Below the pieces are notes generated by a model, which saw only the letters and a list, made by a program, of their open reading frames with translations, had not been told where the DNA came from and made no database searches. From Streptomyces violaceusniger (GTDB lineage: Bacteria > Actinomycetota > Actinomycetes > Streptomycetales > Streptomycetaceae): a DNA stretch of 64,000 nucleotides. How positions within the stretch are numbered: position 1 is the first letter of the stretch; the number at the start of each line of letters is the position of its first letter. The stretch lies in contig BJHW01000001.1 of the NCBI GenBank assembly GCA_005405945.1, positions 7,936,001 through 8,000,000 of the forward strand, written 5' to 3'. A program made the translations under genes and the position numbers. Positions 37,797 to 47,940 of this stretch are shown here, piece by piece.

Positions 37797-39799
37797 ATGC
37801 CCGACCTGAACGACGCCACCCGCGGCCGCGTCCTCTACGGCGGCGACTACAACCCCGAGCAGTGGCCCGAGAGCGTCTGGCACGACGACATCCGGCTGAT
37901 GCGCCGGGCGGGCGTCACCACCGTCACCGTCGGCGTCTTCTCCTGGGCCCGGCTCGAACCCCGCCCCGGCGCACGGGACTTCGACTGGCTGGACCGGGTC
38001 CTGGACCTGCTCCACGAGGGCGGGATCGAGGTGTGCCTGGCCACCCCGACCGCCTCCCCGCCGCCCTGGATGGGCTCGCGCCACCCCGAGACCCTGCCGC
38101 GCGACGAGAACGGCACGGTCGTCTGGTACGGCTCACGGAACCAGTTCTGCGCCTCGTCCTCCGTCTACCGCGACCACGCCCTGCGCATCACCGAGGACCT
38201 GGCGGACCGCTACGGCGGCCATCCGGCCCTGCGGATGTGGCACGTCGGCAACGAGTACTCCACCCACTGCTGGTGCGATGAGACCGCCCGGCACTTCCGT
38301 CGCTGGCTGCGCGCGCGGTACGGCGTTCTGGACGCGCTCAACGAGGCGTGGGGGACGGCCTTCTGGAGCCAGCGCTACGACTCCTGGGAGGAGATCATCC
38401 CGCCGCGCCGCGCCCAGTACCTGATCAACCCCGGTCAGGCGCTGGACTTCCGCCGCTTCACCAGCGACGCCCTGCTGGAGTGCTTCACCGCCGAACGCGA
38501 CGCGCTGGCCGCCCGCACCCCGCACATCCCCGTGACCACCAACTTCATGCCGCTGTTCATCGGCCAGGACGGCTGGGCCTGGGCGGCGGAGGAGGACGTG
38601 GTCTCCGTCGACCTCTACCCCGACCCCAAGGACCCGCACGCGGCCGCCTACGGGGCGATGGTCCAGGACCTGACCCGCTCCCAGGCGGGCGGCCCCTGGG
38701 TCCTCATGGAACAGGCCGCGGGCCCGGTCAACTGGCGCGGCGTCAACCACCCCAAGCCGGACGGGCTGATGCGGCTGTGGTCCCTCCAGGCCGTCGCGCG
38801 CGGCGCCGACGCGGTCTGCTTCTTCCAGTGGCGGCAGTCCCGGCAGGGCAGCGAGAAGTTCCACTCCGGGATGGTCCCGCACGCCGGTGAGCACAGCCGC
38901 ACCTTCGCGCGGGTGCGCGAGCTCGGCGCCGAGCTGCGCGAACTGGCCCCGGTCGCGGGCACGGACGTCCCCGCGCGGGCCGCGATCCTGCACGACTGGC
39001 ACTCCTGGTGGGCCACCGCCCAGGACGGCCGCCCCTCCTCCCTGGTCTCCTGCGAACGGCTGCTGCGCGCCTGGCACCAGGCCCTGTGGGAGCGGAACCT
39101 CACCACCGACTTCGCCCATCCGCACGCCGACCTCACCGACTACGCCCTCGTCGCGGCCCCCCAGCTGTATCTGCTGACCGACGAGGCGCTGGACAACCTC
39201 GCGGCGTACGTACGCGGCGGGGGCGCCCTCGTCTGCGGCTTCTTCACGGGCGTCGCCGACGAGGACGACCGGGTGCGCCCCGGCGGGATGGACCGGCGCC
39301 TCCGTGTGCTCCTCGGCATCCGTACGGTCCACGAGTGGTGGCCGCTGGACGAGGGGGAGACGCTCACCGCCGAGGGCGCCTGGCTGGGCGCGTTCCACGG
39401 CACCCTCTGGTCCGAGGACCTGGAGCCGTCCACCGCCGAACCGGTCGCCCGGATCAACGGCGGTGAGCTCGACGGCCGCCCCGCCGTCACCCGTAACGCC
39501 TACGGCGCCGGCACCGCCTGGTACGTCTCCACCCTCCCCGAACCCGCCGCGCTGGGCGCGCTGCTCGGCCGCGCCGCCGAGGAGGCGGGGCTGGCCCCCG
39601 TGCTGCCCGGCCTCCCGAGGGCGTCGAGGCGGTGCGGCGCGGCCCGTACCTCTTCCTGCTCAACCACGGCCGCACCCCGGCGGTCGTACCCCTCCCGTCC
39701 GCGCGGACGGATCTGCTCACCGGGCGCGCGCACCACACCAGCGTCCGGCTGGACCGCTTCGCGGTCATGGTCCTGGCTCCGCCCGAATCCCTCGGCTGA
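37797..39799 (+). CDS. GH42 beta-galactosidase (one frameshift near the C-terminus)
   Basis: The restored length is about 667 residues, the usual GH42 size. Near the N-terminus is LYGGDYNPEQWPE; the acid/base is E153 in WHVGNEYSTHCWC and the nucleophile E305 in WVLMEQAAGPVNW. It has trimerisation and C-terminal beta domains and no signal peptide, so it should cut galactose from imported oligosaccharides in the cytoplasm. The ATG at 37797 has GGGAG upstream. The frame changes at 39614-39616 (CCC for CCCC); restored, the end reads PEGVEAVRRGPYLFLLNHG to the stop at 39797. It is in the importer operon. Confidence 0.9.
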
Positions 39800-39812
39800 A
39801 AGGGAAGGTCCC

Positions 39813-40514
39813 GTGCAACGAGCCGCTCGAACGCTCTTCCTCACCCCGCTGATCGCGTTACTCGCGCTGATCGGCTTCGCCGCCGCCCCCGCCCAGGCCG
39901 CCACCTGGTCCTCCTCGGACCAGTGGGGCACCTGGTCCAACGGCGGCTACACCCTCTACAACAACATCTGGGGCTCCGGCGCCGGATCCCAGACCATCTG
40001 GGCCAACTCCTACGGCGACTGGGGAGTGTGGGCCAACCACCCGAACACCGGCGGCATCAAGTCCTACCCCAACGCCAAGAAGGTCGTCGGCAAGAAGATC
40101 AGCGCCATCTCCACGCTGACCAGCACCTACAACGTCACCGTGCCGTCCTCGGGCGCGTACAACACCTCGTACGACATCTGGGACTCCAACTACGACTACG
40201 AGATCATGCTGTGGGTCAACAAGACCGGCCCGGTCGGCCCGCTCGGCACCGCCCAGGGCAATGTCACCCTCGGCGGCCACACCTGGAGCGTCTACAAGGG
40301 CAGCAACGGGGCCAATGAGGTCTTCTCCTTCATCCGCACCTCGAACTCCACCTCCGGCTCCGTGGACATCAAGCCCATCGTGAACTGGATCAAGAACACC
40401 AAGGGCTGGTTCGGCGATGTGACCATCGGCGACGTCCAGTTCGGCTATGAGATCACCTCCTCGGCCGGCGGTCTTGACTTCCGCACCAACGGCTTCGGGG
40501 TGAGCGCGAGCTGA
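39813..40514 (+). CDS. Secreted GH12 endoglucanase/xyloglucanase
   Basis: 233 residues. A Sec signal peptide (1-29, ALIGFAAAPAQAA) precedes a single GH12 jelly-roll domain. The nucleophile is in the segment NYDYEIMLWVN and the acid/base in QFGYEITSSAGG. GTG 39813 has AAGGGAAGG 4 nt upstream. Being the only exported hydrolase of the cluster, it should make the first cuts in a beta-1,4-glucan or xyloglucan. It is the last gene of the operon and is followed by a strong hairpin. Confidence 0.88.
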   Translation: MQRAARTLFLTPLIALLALIGFAAAPAQAATWSSSDQWGTWSNGGYTLYNNIWGSGAGSQTIWANSYGDWGVWANHPNTGGIKSYPNAKKVVGKKISAISTLTSTYNVTVPSSGAYNTSYDIWDSNYDYEIMLWVNKTGPVGPLGTAQGNVTLGGHTWSVYKGSNGANEVFSFIRTSNSTSGSVDIKPIVNWIKNTKGWFGDVTIGDVQFGYEITSSAGGLDFRTNGFGVSAS

Positions 40515-40519
40515 CTCCC

Positions 40520-40556
40520 GCGTACCGCCGCCGCCACCCACGCGGCGGCGGTACGC
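40520..40556. terminator. 15-bp perfect hairpin between GH12 and lacI
   Basis: GCGTACCGCCGCCGC, a 7-nt loop, then its exact complement. It fills the 63-nt gap between convergent genes and should terminate transcription from both sides. Confidence 0.85.
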
Positions 40557-40577
40557 CACCGGCCCGGCGAGGGCGCG

Positions 40578-41594
40578 TCAGGCCGTGCCGGGCGCCGGGC
40601 CCGAGCTGGCCCGTACGGTCAGCTCCGGGGCGAGCAGGGTCACCTGCTCCTCGGGGGCGCCGCCCTCCAGCTTCGCCACCGCCAGCTCCACGGCCCGCCG
40701 CCCCATCTCGTCGGCGGGGATGGCCACCGAGGTGAGCCGCACCGACGCCTGGGTGGCCACCTGCTCGGGGCATATGGCGACCACCGAGACGTCCTCGGGC
40801 ACCGCGCGGCCCTGCCGGCGCAACAGGCTGAGCAGCGGATCGATGGCCGTCTCGTTCTGCACCACGAAGCCGGTGGTGCCGGGGCGCTCGTCGAAGATCC
40901 GGGAGAGGGTGCCGTCCATGGACTCGTAGCTGCCCTCGCACGGCCGGTGCAGCAGCCGCACCCCCAGCGCGGCGGCGCGGCGGCGCAGCCCCTCCAGGGT
41001 CCGTTCGGCGAAGCCGGTGTGGCGCTCGTAGACGGCCGGGGCCTCGCCCACGACGGCGATGTCCCGGTGGCCGAGGTCCGCCAGATGCTCGGCGCACAGC
41101 GCACCGGTTGCGGTGAAGTCCAGATCGACGCAGGTCAGGCCGACGGTGTCGGCGGGCAGCCCGATCAGTACGGTGGGCTGGCGGGCCGCCTGCAGCAGCG
41201 GCAGCCGCTCGTCCTCCAGCTCCACATCCATCACGATCATGGCGTCGGCGAGCCCGCTGCCGGTCACCCGGCGCACCGCCGCCGGGCCCTCCTCGCCGGT
41301 GAGCAGCAGGACGTCATAGCCGTGGGAGCGGGCGGTGGTGGCGACCGCGATGGCGATCTCCATCATCACCGGCACGTACATGTCCGTCCGCAGTGGCACC
41401 ATGAGCGCGAGGATGTTGGAGCGGCTGCTGGCCAGGGCGCGGGCTCCGGCGTTGGGGTGGTAGCCGAGCTCCTTGATGCTGTGCTCGACGCGCTCGCGCG
41501 TGGGAGCGGAGATCGACCGCTTGCCGCTGAGGACGTAGCTCACCGTGCTGGCGGAGACTCCGGCGTGGCGGGCGACCTCGGCGAGGGTGACCAT
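40578..41594 (-). CDS. LacI-family transcriptional repressor of the glycoside locus
   Basis: 338 residues. The N-terminal HTH is TLAEVARHAGVSASTVSYVLSG (first 25 residues), followed by the hinge helix region YHPNAGARALASSRSN and a sugar-binding periplasmic-protein-like domain. The ATG at 41594 has GGAG upstream. Two palindromes with core GAAGCGCTTC lie 31 and 118 nt upstream, and two identical palindromes lie between GH3 and the importer. So it very likely represses itself and the glycoside genes until an oligosaccharide binds. Confidence 0.9.
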   Translation of the reverse strand: MVTLAEVARHAGVSASTVSYVLSGKRSISAPTRERVEHSIKELGYHPNAGARALASSRSNILALMVPLRTDMYVPVMMEIAIAVATTARSHGYDVLLLTGEEGPAAVRRVTGSGLADAMIVMDVELEDERLPLLQAARQPTVLIGLPADTVGLTCVDLDFTATGALCAEHLADLGHRDIAVVGEAPAVYERHTGFAERTLEGLRRRAAALGVRLLHRPCEGSYESMDGTLSRIFDERPGTTGFVVQNETAIDPLLSLLRRQGRAVPEDVSVVAICPEQVATQASVRLTSVAIPADEMGRRAVELAVAKLEGGAPEEQVTLLAPELTVRASSGPAPGTA

Positions 41595-41622
41595 GCGGGG
41601 GACTCCATCCGGGGGATTGTGG

Positions 41623-41636
41623 GTGAAGCGCTTCGA
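41623..41636. promoter_or_regulatory. LacI operator O3 in the lacI upstream region
   Basis: GTGAAGCGCTTCGA, core GAAGCGCTTC at 41625-41634; two mismatches to the perfect palindrome. Its closeness to the lacI start (about 30 nt) suits autorepression. Confidence 0.7.
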
Positions 41637-41709
41637 CGCATGGCCGAGCTCTGTCGCCTGGCCATACGGATTGACACTAAACCCGCAGCGCAAATGCTGT
41701 CCAGAGCCG

Positions 41710-41723
41710 TCGAAGCGCTTCAA
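41710..41723. promoter_or_regulatory. LacI operator O4
   Basis: TCGAAGCGCTTCAA, core at 41712-41721, one mismatch to the perfect palindrome, 87 bp centre to centre from O3. Confidence 0.7.
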
Positions 41724-41893
41724 CACCGCATCCATGTCCCTCGACGCCCCTGCCCCGACCGCCGCCGCGGCGATCCTTCCCGAACCTCCGGATCCCGGCG
41801 TCCTCCCGCTTTGCCGTCCCGTCGGACCGGATGCACACTGGCAGCGGTACGTGCCGGTAATGTCACGAGATCATCGCGGCAAAGGGAGCACCG

Positions 41894-43826
41894 ATGACCG
41901 CATCCTCCGTCAGGCCGGTGTCCGAGCGTGAAGCGCGCCAGGTCGCCGAGGCCGCACGCGAACAGGTATGGCACAAGCCCAGCTTCGCCAAGGAGCTCTT
42001 CCTCGGCCGCTTCCGACTCGATCTGATCCATCCCCACCCCGCCCCGCCCCGGACGACGTCCGCCGGGGTGAGGCCTTCCTGGCCAAGCTCCAGGAGTTCT
42101 GCGAGACGCGGGTCGACGCCGCCCGGATCGAGCGCGAGGCGCAGATCCCCGACGAGACCATCAAGGGGCTCAAGGAGCTCGGCGCGCTCGGCATGAAGAT
42201 CGACACCAAGTACGGGGGCCTCGGCCTCACCCAGGTCTACTACAACAAGGCCCTCGCCATGGCCGGCTCGGTCAGCCCGGCGATCGGCGCCCTGCTCTCC
42301 GCCCATCAGTCCATCGGCGTACCGCAGCCGCTGAAGCTCTTCGGCACCCAGGAGCAGAAGGACCGCTACCTGCCGCGCTGCGCCCGCACCGACATCTCGG
42401 CCTTCCTGCTCACCGAGCCGGACGTGGGCTCCGACCCGGCCCGGCTCGCCACCACCGCCGTGCCCGACGGCGACGACTACCTGCTGGACGGCGTCAAGCT
42501 GTGGACCACCAACGGCGTGGTCGCCGACCTGCTGGTGGTGATGGCCAGGGTGCCGCGCTCCGAGGGCCACAAGGGCGGCATCACCGCCTTCGTCGTGGAG
42601 ACCGCCTCCGAGGGCGTCACCGTCGAGAACCGCAACGCCTTCATGGGGCTGCGCGGCCTGGAGAACGGCGTCACCCGCTTCCACCGGGTCCGCGTCCCGG
42701 CCGCCAACCGGATCGGCCCCGAGGGTGCCGGCCTCAAGATCGCGCTGACCACGCTCAACACCGGACGGCTGTCGCTGCCCGCGATGTGCGCGGGCGCCGG
42801 GAAGTGGAGTCTGAAGATCGCCCGCGAATGGTCCGCCGCCCGTGAGCAGTGGGGCAAGCCCATCGCCAAGCACGAGGCCGTCGGCGCCAAGATCTCCTTC
42901 ATCGCGGCGACCACCTTCGCCCTGGAGGCCGTCATCGACCTCGCCTCCCAGATGGCCGACGAGGACCGCAACGACATCCGCATCGAGGCGGCGCTCGCCA
43001 AGCTCTACGGCAGCGAGATGGCCTGGCTGATGGCCGACGAACTGGTCCAGATCCGCGGCGGCCGCGGCTATGAGACCGCGGCCTCGCTGGCCGCCCGCGG
43101 GGAGCGGGCCGTCCCCGCCGAGCAGATGCTCCGCGATCTGCGCATCAACCGGATCTTCGAGGGCTCGACCGAGATCATGCACCTCCTCATCGCCCGCGAG
43201 GCGGTGGACGCCCATCTGTCGGTCGCGGGCGATCTCATCGACCCCGACAAGTCCCTCCAGGACAAGGGCAAGGCGGCCGCCAAGGCCGGTGGCTTCTACG
43301 CCCGCTGGCTGCCAGGGCTGTTCGCCGGCCCCGGCCAACTGCCCCGCGCCTACCCTGAGTTCAACCCTGCGGGCCATCCGGACCTCTCCCCGCACCTGCG
43401 CTATGTGGAGCGCTCGGCGCGCAAGCTGGCCCGCTCCACGTTCTACGCCATGTCCCGCTGGCAGGGCCGGATGGAGACCAAACAGGGCTTCCTCAGCCGG
43501 ATCGTCGACATCGGCGCGGAGCTGTTCGCGATGAGCGCGGCCTGCGTACGGGCCGAGATGCTGCGTTCCCGCGGCGACCACGGCGTCGCGGCCTACCAGC
43601 TGGCCGACGCGTTCTGCCGACAGGCCAGGATCCGCGCCGACGAGCTCTTCGGGCGGCTGTGGACCAACACCGACGACCTCGACCGCAAGGTGGTCTCCGG
43701 GGTGCTCTCGGGGCGTACGAGTGGCTCGAGCACGGCGTGATCGACCCCAGCGGCGACGGCCCCTGGATCGCCGACGCCACCCCCGGCCCGACCGCGAAGC
43801 GGAACGTCCACCGCCCCATCCACTGA
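41894..43826 (+). CDS. Acyl-CoA dehydrogenase family protein (two frameshifts)
   Basis: The restored length is about 644 residues. The N-terminal helical domain has IKGLKELGALGMKIDTKYGGLGL. The middle domain has FLLTEPDVGSDPARL and DGVKLWTTNG for FAD and substrate. The C-terminal domain has QIRGGRGYETA and FEGSTEIMHLLIARE. An extra domain (about 430-640) follows, as in long-chain FadE-type enzymes. ATG 41894 has AAAGGGAG upstream. Frames change at 42047-42050 (CCCC for CCCCC) and at 43710-43713 (GGGG for GGGGG). Restored, the end is AYEWLEHGVIDPSGDG to the stop at 43824. It catalyses the first oxidation of acyl-CoA; chain length unknown. Confidence 0.85.
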
Positions 43827-43957
43827 GGAGCCGGAAGGAGCCGGAAGGGGCCGCCGGGAAGCCGCCGGAGCTCGTGCCGAGAGGCCCCTGGGGTCCGCGA
43901 TCACCGGATCCCAGGGCTTGTCACCGAGCCGTCATCCCTTGCCCCCACAATGGGGGG

Positions 43958-45219
43958 ATGACGGAATCCCTGGCTGACCCGCATCTGCGCGTTCCAGCGG
44001 CCACCGCCGCGGCGAGCGTGCGCGACATCGTGATCCTGGGCTCCACCGGTTCGATCGGCACCCAGGCCATCGACGTGGTGCTGCGCAACCCCGACCGCTT
44101 CCGCGTGACCGGCCTGTCCGCCGCCGGGGGACGGGCCGGGCTCCTCGCCGAGCAGGCCCACCGGCTGCGGGTGGACAGGGTCGCGGTCGCCCGGCCCGAG
44201 GCGGTGGCCGAGGTGCGCCAGGCGCTGAGCGCGCGCTACGGCGCCGGTGAGCCGCTTCCCGAGATCCTGGCGGGGCCCGACGCGGCCACCGAGCTCGCCC
44301 GCTCCCAGTGCCACACCGTGCTCAACGGCATCACCGGCTCCATCGGCCTGGCGCCCACCCTGGCCGCCCTGGAGGCGGGCCGGGTGCTGGCGCTGGCCAA
44401 CAAGGAGTCGCTGATTGTCGGCGGCCCCTGGTGCGCGCCCTCGCCAAGCCCGGCCAGATCGTCCCCGTGGACTCCGAGCACTCCGCGCTGTTCCAGGCGC
44501 TGCTCGGCGGCGCCCGCGAGGAGGTCCGCAAGCTGGTCGTCACCGCCTCCGGAGGCCCGTTCCGCGGCTGGACGAAGCGGGAGCTGGCCGAGGTCACCCC
44601 CGAGCAGGCGCTGGCCCACCCCACGTGGGACATGGGCCCGGTGATCACCATCAACTCCGCGACCCTCGTCAACAAGGGCCTGGAGGTCATCGAGGCTCAT
44701 CTGCTCTACGACATTCCCTTCGAGCGGATTGAGGTGGTGGTCCACCCTCAGTCGTATATCCACTCGATGGTTGAATTCACCGATGGCTCGACGCTCGCCC
44801 AGGCGAGCCCGCCCGATATGCGGATGCCCATCGCGCTCGGCCTCGGCTGGCCCGAGCGGGTGCCGGACGCCGCGCCCGGCTGCGACTGGACCAAGGCCCA
44901 CACCTGGGAGTTCTTCCCCCTGGACACCGAGGCGTTCCCCTCCGTCGGCCTCGCCCGCCACGTCGGCGGCCTCGGCGGCACCGCCCCGGCCGTCTTCAAC
45001 GCGGCGAACGAGGAGTGCGTGGACGCCTTCCTTGACGGAAAGCTGCCCTTCAACGGAATCGTCGATACGGTCGCCGAGGTGGTGGCCGAGCACGGCACCC
45101 CGGCCGAGGGAACCCGGCTCACCGTCGCGGACGTCCTCGAGGCCGAGACATGGGCCCGCGCCCGCGCAACGGAACTGGCCGCCAGAGCGGCGAAGGCGAC
45201 CCCGGAGGCTCGCGCATGA
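43958..45219 (+). CDS. dxr: 1-deoxy-D-xylulose 5-phosphate reductoisomerase (one frameshift)
   Basis: The restored product is about 420 residues. The NADPH-binding motif is ILGSTGSIGTQAID near the N-terminus, and ALANKESLIVGGPLV, the metal/substrate block VDSEHSALFQ and VTASGGPFRGW are all present, as are MGPVITINSATLVNKGLEV and HPQSYIHSMVEF. It makes 2-C-methyl-D-erythritol 4-phosphate, the second step of the MEP isoprenoid route. The frame break at 44425-44428 (CCCC for CCCCC) must be a sequence error, because this pathway is the only known isoprenoid source in Streptomyces. The stop overlaps the protease start (ATGA). Confidence 0.93.
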
Positions 45220-46517
45220 CGACATTGATGACGGTCCTCGGCATAGTGGTGTTCGCCGTCGGCCTGCTGATCTCCATCGCCTGGCATGAGCTCGGCCACC
45301 TCTCCACGGCCAAGCTCTTCGGCATCCGGGTGCCGCAGTACATGGTCGGCTTCGGGCCGACGATCTTCTCCCGGAAGAAGGGCGAGACCGAGTACGGCAT
45401 CAAGGCGGTCCCGCTGGGCGGCTACATCCGCATGATCGGGATGTTCCCGCCGGGCGACGACGGAAAGATCACCGCGCGCTCCACCTCACCGTGGCGCGGC
45501 ATGATCGAGGACGCCCGGTCGGCCGCCTTCGAGGAGCTCCAGCCGGGCGACGAGAAGCGCCTGTTCTACACGCGCAAGCCGTGGAAGCGCGTGATCGTCA
45601 TGTTCGCCGGGCCCTTCATGAACCTGGTCCTCGCGGTGGCGATCTTCCTCGGGGTGATGATGAGCTTCGGCGTCAACACCCAGACCACCAGTGTGGGCAC
45701 GGTCTCCCAGTGCGTGGTCCCGGCCTCGTCCTCCACCGACAAGTGTCCCAAGAGCGCCAAGGACTCCCCGGCCAAGGCCGCGGGGCTGCAGCCCCGGGAC
45801 AAGATCGTCGCCTTCAACGGCCACCGCACCCCGGACTGGGGCACCCTCCAGCAGGACATCCGCGAGACCACCGGCCCCGCCACGATCACCGTCGAGCGGG
45901 ACGGCGTCCGCAAGACCCTGCACGCCAACCTCATAAAGAACCAGGTCGCCAAGTCCGACGGGAACGGCGGCTATGTGGAGGGCGAGTTCGTCACCGCCGG
46001 CTTCCTCGGCTTCACCCCGGCCAACGGCGTGGTCCAGCAGTCCTTCGGGCAGTCCGTGGACCGCATGGGCAACATGGTCGAGGACGGCATCGACTCCATG
46101 CTCGCCCTGCCCTCCAAGATCCCGGACCTGTGGAACGCGGCCTTCGGGGACGGCGAGCGCAAGGCGGACTCCCCGATGGGCGTCGTGGGCGCGGCCCGGG
46201 TCGGCGGCGAGGTCGCCAACCTCGACATCCCGCCCTCCCAGCGGATCGCGACCATGCTCTTCCTGGTCGCCGGGTTCAACCTCTCGCTGTTCCTGTTCAA
46301 CATGCTGCCGCTGCTGCCGCTGGACGGCGGCCACATCGCGGGCGCGGTGTGGGAGGCCGTCCGGCGCCACACCGCCCGGCTGGTCCGGCGTCCCGACCCG
46401 GGGCCGTTCGATGTGGCGAAGATGATGCCGGTCGCCTATGTGATCGCCGGAGTTTTCATCTGCTTCACGCTGCTCGTCCTGGTGGCGGACGTGGTGAACC
46501 CCGTGGAAATCTCCTGA
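45216..46517 (+). CDS. RIP metalloprotease (site-2 protease, M50, RseP-like)
   Basis: 433 residues. The active site HELGH is at residues 24-28 in the first transmembrane helix, and the second metal ligand is in the LPLLPLDGGHIAG motif of a late helix. A PDZ domain lies between (about 165-260, with AAGLQPRDKIVAFNG). Four membrane helices are predicted. Such enzymes cut anti-sigma factors or other membrane proteins within the bilayer. The ATG overlaps the dxr stop, so it is translationally coupled; ispG follows. Confidence 0.92.
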   Translation: MTTLMTVLGIVVFAVGLLISIAWHELGHLSTAKLFGIRVPQYMVGFGPTIFSRKKGETEYGIKAVPLGGYIRMIGMFPPGDDGKITARSTSPWRGMIEDARSAAFEELQPGDEKRLFYTRKPWKRVIVMFAGPFMNLVLAVAIFLGVMMSFGVNTQTTSVGTVSQCVVPASSSTDKCPKSAKDSPAKAAGLQPRDKIVAFNGHRTPDWGTLQQDIRETTGPATITVERDGVRKTLHANLIKNQVAKSDGNGGYVEGEFVTAGFLGFTPANGVVQQSFGQSVDRMGNMVEDGIDSMLALPSKIPDLWNAAFGDGERKADSPMGVVGAARVGGEVANLDIPPSQRIATMLFLVAGFNLSLFLFNMLPLLPLDGGHIAGAVWEAVRRHTARLVRRPDPGPFDVAKMMPVAYVIAGVFICFTLLVLVADVVNPVEIS

Positions 46518-46618
46518 TGACGCGATATGTCCTGAAGTTCACCTTTGGGTGGACTTCAGGAGCGCGGTGTGCTGAAGCCATGGCCAGTGCCGTAATCTCG
46601 GAGATCGAAGTCCGCTGA
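46517..46618 (+). CDS. Possible 33-codon leader ORF before ispG
   Basis: ATG 46517 overlaps the protease stop (TGATG) and opens a 33-codon frame ending at 46618, 37 nt before ispG. It contains the 14-bp hairpin at 46530-46561. It may be no more than chance; there are no recognisable features apart from the overlap, and no homologue is known to me. Confidence 0.2.
   Translation: MTRYVLKFTFGWTSGARCAEAMASAVISEIEVR
46530..46561 (+). terminator. 14-bp hairpin between the protease gene and ispG
   Basis: TCCTGAAGTTCACC, loop TTTG, GGTGGACTTCAGGA; all pairs match with one G-U. There is no T-run after it. It may be a terminator or attenuator between dxr-S2P and ispG. Confidence 0.55.
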
Positions 46619-46655
46619 TCTCCGGCCACGCACACACCTTGGGGTTACGAACCAG

Positions 46656-47813
46656 ATGACTGCGATCTCGCTAGGAATGCCGTCCGTACCGGCCAGGCTC
46701 GCCGAGCGCAGGGTCAGCCGGAAGATCCAGGTCGGGTCGGTGGCGGTGGGTGGCGACGCGCCGATCTCGGTGCAGTCGATGACGACGACGGTGACGGCGG
46801 ACATCGGTGCGACGTTGCAGCAGATCGCGGAGCTGACGGCGTCGGGGTGCCAGATCGTGCGGGTGGCGTGTCCGTCGCAGGATGACGCGGACGCGTTGCC
46901 GGTGATCGCGAAGAAGTCGCAGATTCCGGTGATCGCGGACATTCATTTCCAGCCGAAGTACGTGTTCGCGGCGATCGATGCCGGGTGTGCGGCGGTGCGG
47001 GTGAATCCGGGGAACATCCGGCAGTTCGACGACAAGGTCAAGGAGATCGCGAAGGCGGCGTCGGACGCGGGTGTGCCGATCCGTATCGGGGTGAACGCGG
47101 GGTCGCTGGACAAGCGGTTGCTGGAGAAGTACGGCAAGGCCACGCCGGAGGCGCTGGTGGAGTCGGCGTTGTGGGAGTGCTCGCTGTTCGAGGAGCACGG
47201 TTTCCGGGACATCAAGATCTCGGTGAAGCACAACGATCCGGTGGTGATGGTCAACGCCTACCGTCAGCTGGCGGCGCAGTGTGACTATCCGCTGCACCTG
47301 GGGGTGACGGAGGCGGGTCCGGCGTTCCAGGGGACGATCAAGTCGGCGGTGGCGTTCGGTGCGCTGCTGAGCGAGGGGATCGGGGACACGATCCGGGTGT
47401 CGTTGTCGGCGCCTCCGGCGGAGGAGGTCAAGGTCGGGATCCAGATCCTGGAGTCGCTGAATCTGCGGCAGCGGCGGCTGGAGATCGTCTCGTGTCCGTC
47501 GTGCGGTCGGGCGCAGGTGGATGTGTACAAGCTCGCGGACCAGGTCACGGCCGGTCTGGAGGGCATGGAGGTCCCGCTGCGGGTGGCGGTCATGGGGTGT
47601 GTCGTCAACGGCCCCGGCGAGGCGCGCGAGGCGGACCTGGGGGTCGCCTCCGGCAATGGCAAGGGGCAGATCTTCGTCAAGGGCGAGGTCATCAAGACCG
47701 TGCCGGAGTCGAAGATCGTGGAGACCCTGATCGACGAGGCCATGAAGATCGCCGAGCAGATGGAGAAGGACGGCACCGCCTCCGGCGAGCCCCAGGTCTC
47801 GGTCAGCGGCTGA
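46656..47813 (+). CDS. ispG: 4-hydroxy-3-methylbut-2-enyl diphosphate synthase
   Basis: 385 residues, matching bacterial IspG/GcpE. The iron-sulfur ligands are C280 and C283 (SCPSCGR) and C315 (GCVVNGPGEA), with E322 of that motif as the usual catalytic Glu. The N-terminal barrel starts with VGGDAPISVQSMTTT. It is the penultimate step of the MEP pathway, and dxr is two genes upstream. Codon use is odd: from about 46,690 to about 47,550 third positions are often G or T (gcg, cgg, ggt, gat), while the last 230 bp and the neighbours are C-rich. Confidence 0.95.
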   Translation: MTAISLGMPSVPARLAERRVSRKIQVGSVAVGGDAPISVQSMTTTVTADIGATLQQIAELTASGCQIVRVACPSQDDADALPVIAKKSQIPVIADIHFQPKYVFAAIDAGCAAVRVNPGNIRQFDDKVKEIAKAASDAGVPIRIGVNAGSLDKRLLEKYGKATPEALVESALWECSLFEEHGFRDIKISVKHNDPVVMVNAYRQLAAQCDYPLHLGVTEAGPAFQGTIKSAVAFGALLSEGIGDTIRVSLSAPPAEEVKVGIQILESLNLRQRRLEIVSCPSCGRAQVDVYKLADQVTAGLEGMEVPLRVAVMGCVVNGPGEAREADLGVASGNGKGQIFVKGEVIKTVPESKIVETLIDEAMKIAEQMEKDGTASGEPQVSVSG

Positions 47814-47940
47814 AGCGCCCCCCGGGAGGCGCACAGGGCCCCTGGAAAAGGCGATGAGGGGCCCTCTTGGCCTGCGCGGTAGAGTCTGAGGATCGACGTC
47901 CCCGGCCCGCGGGCCCGCACCACGTGAGGCAGACCGACAC

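Noticed and set aside
43958..45219. Loss of dxr function
   Set aside because: The MEP pathway is the only isoprenoid route expected here; one added C restores the full protein.
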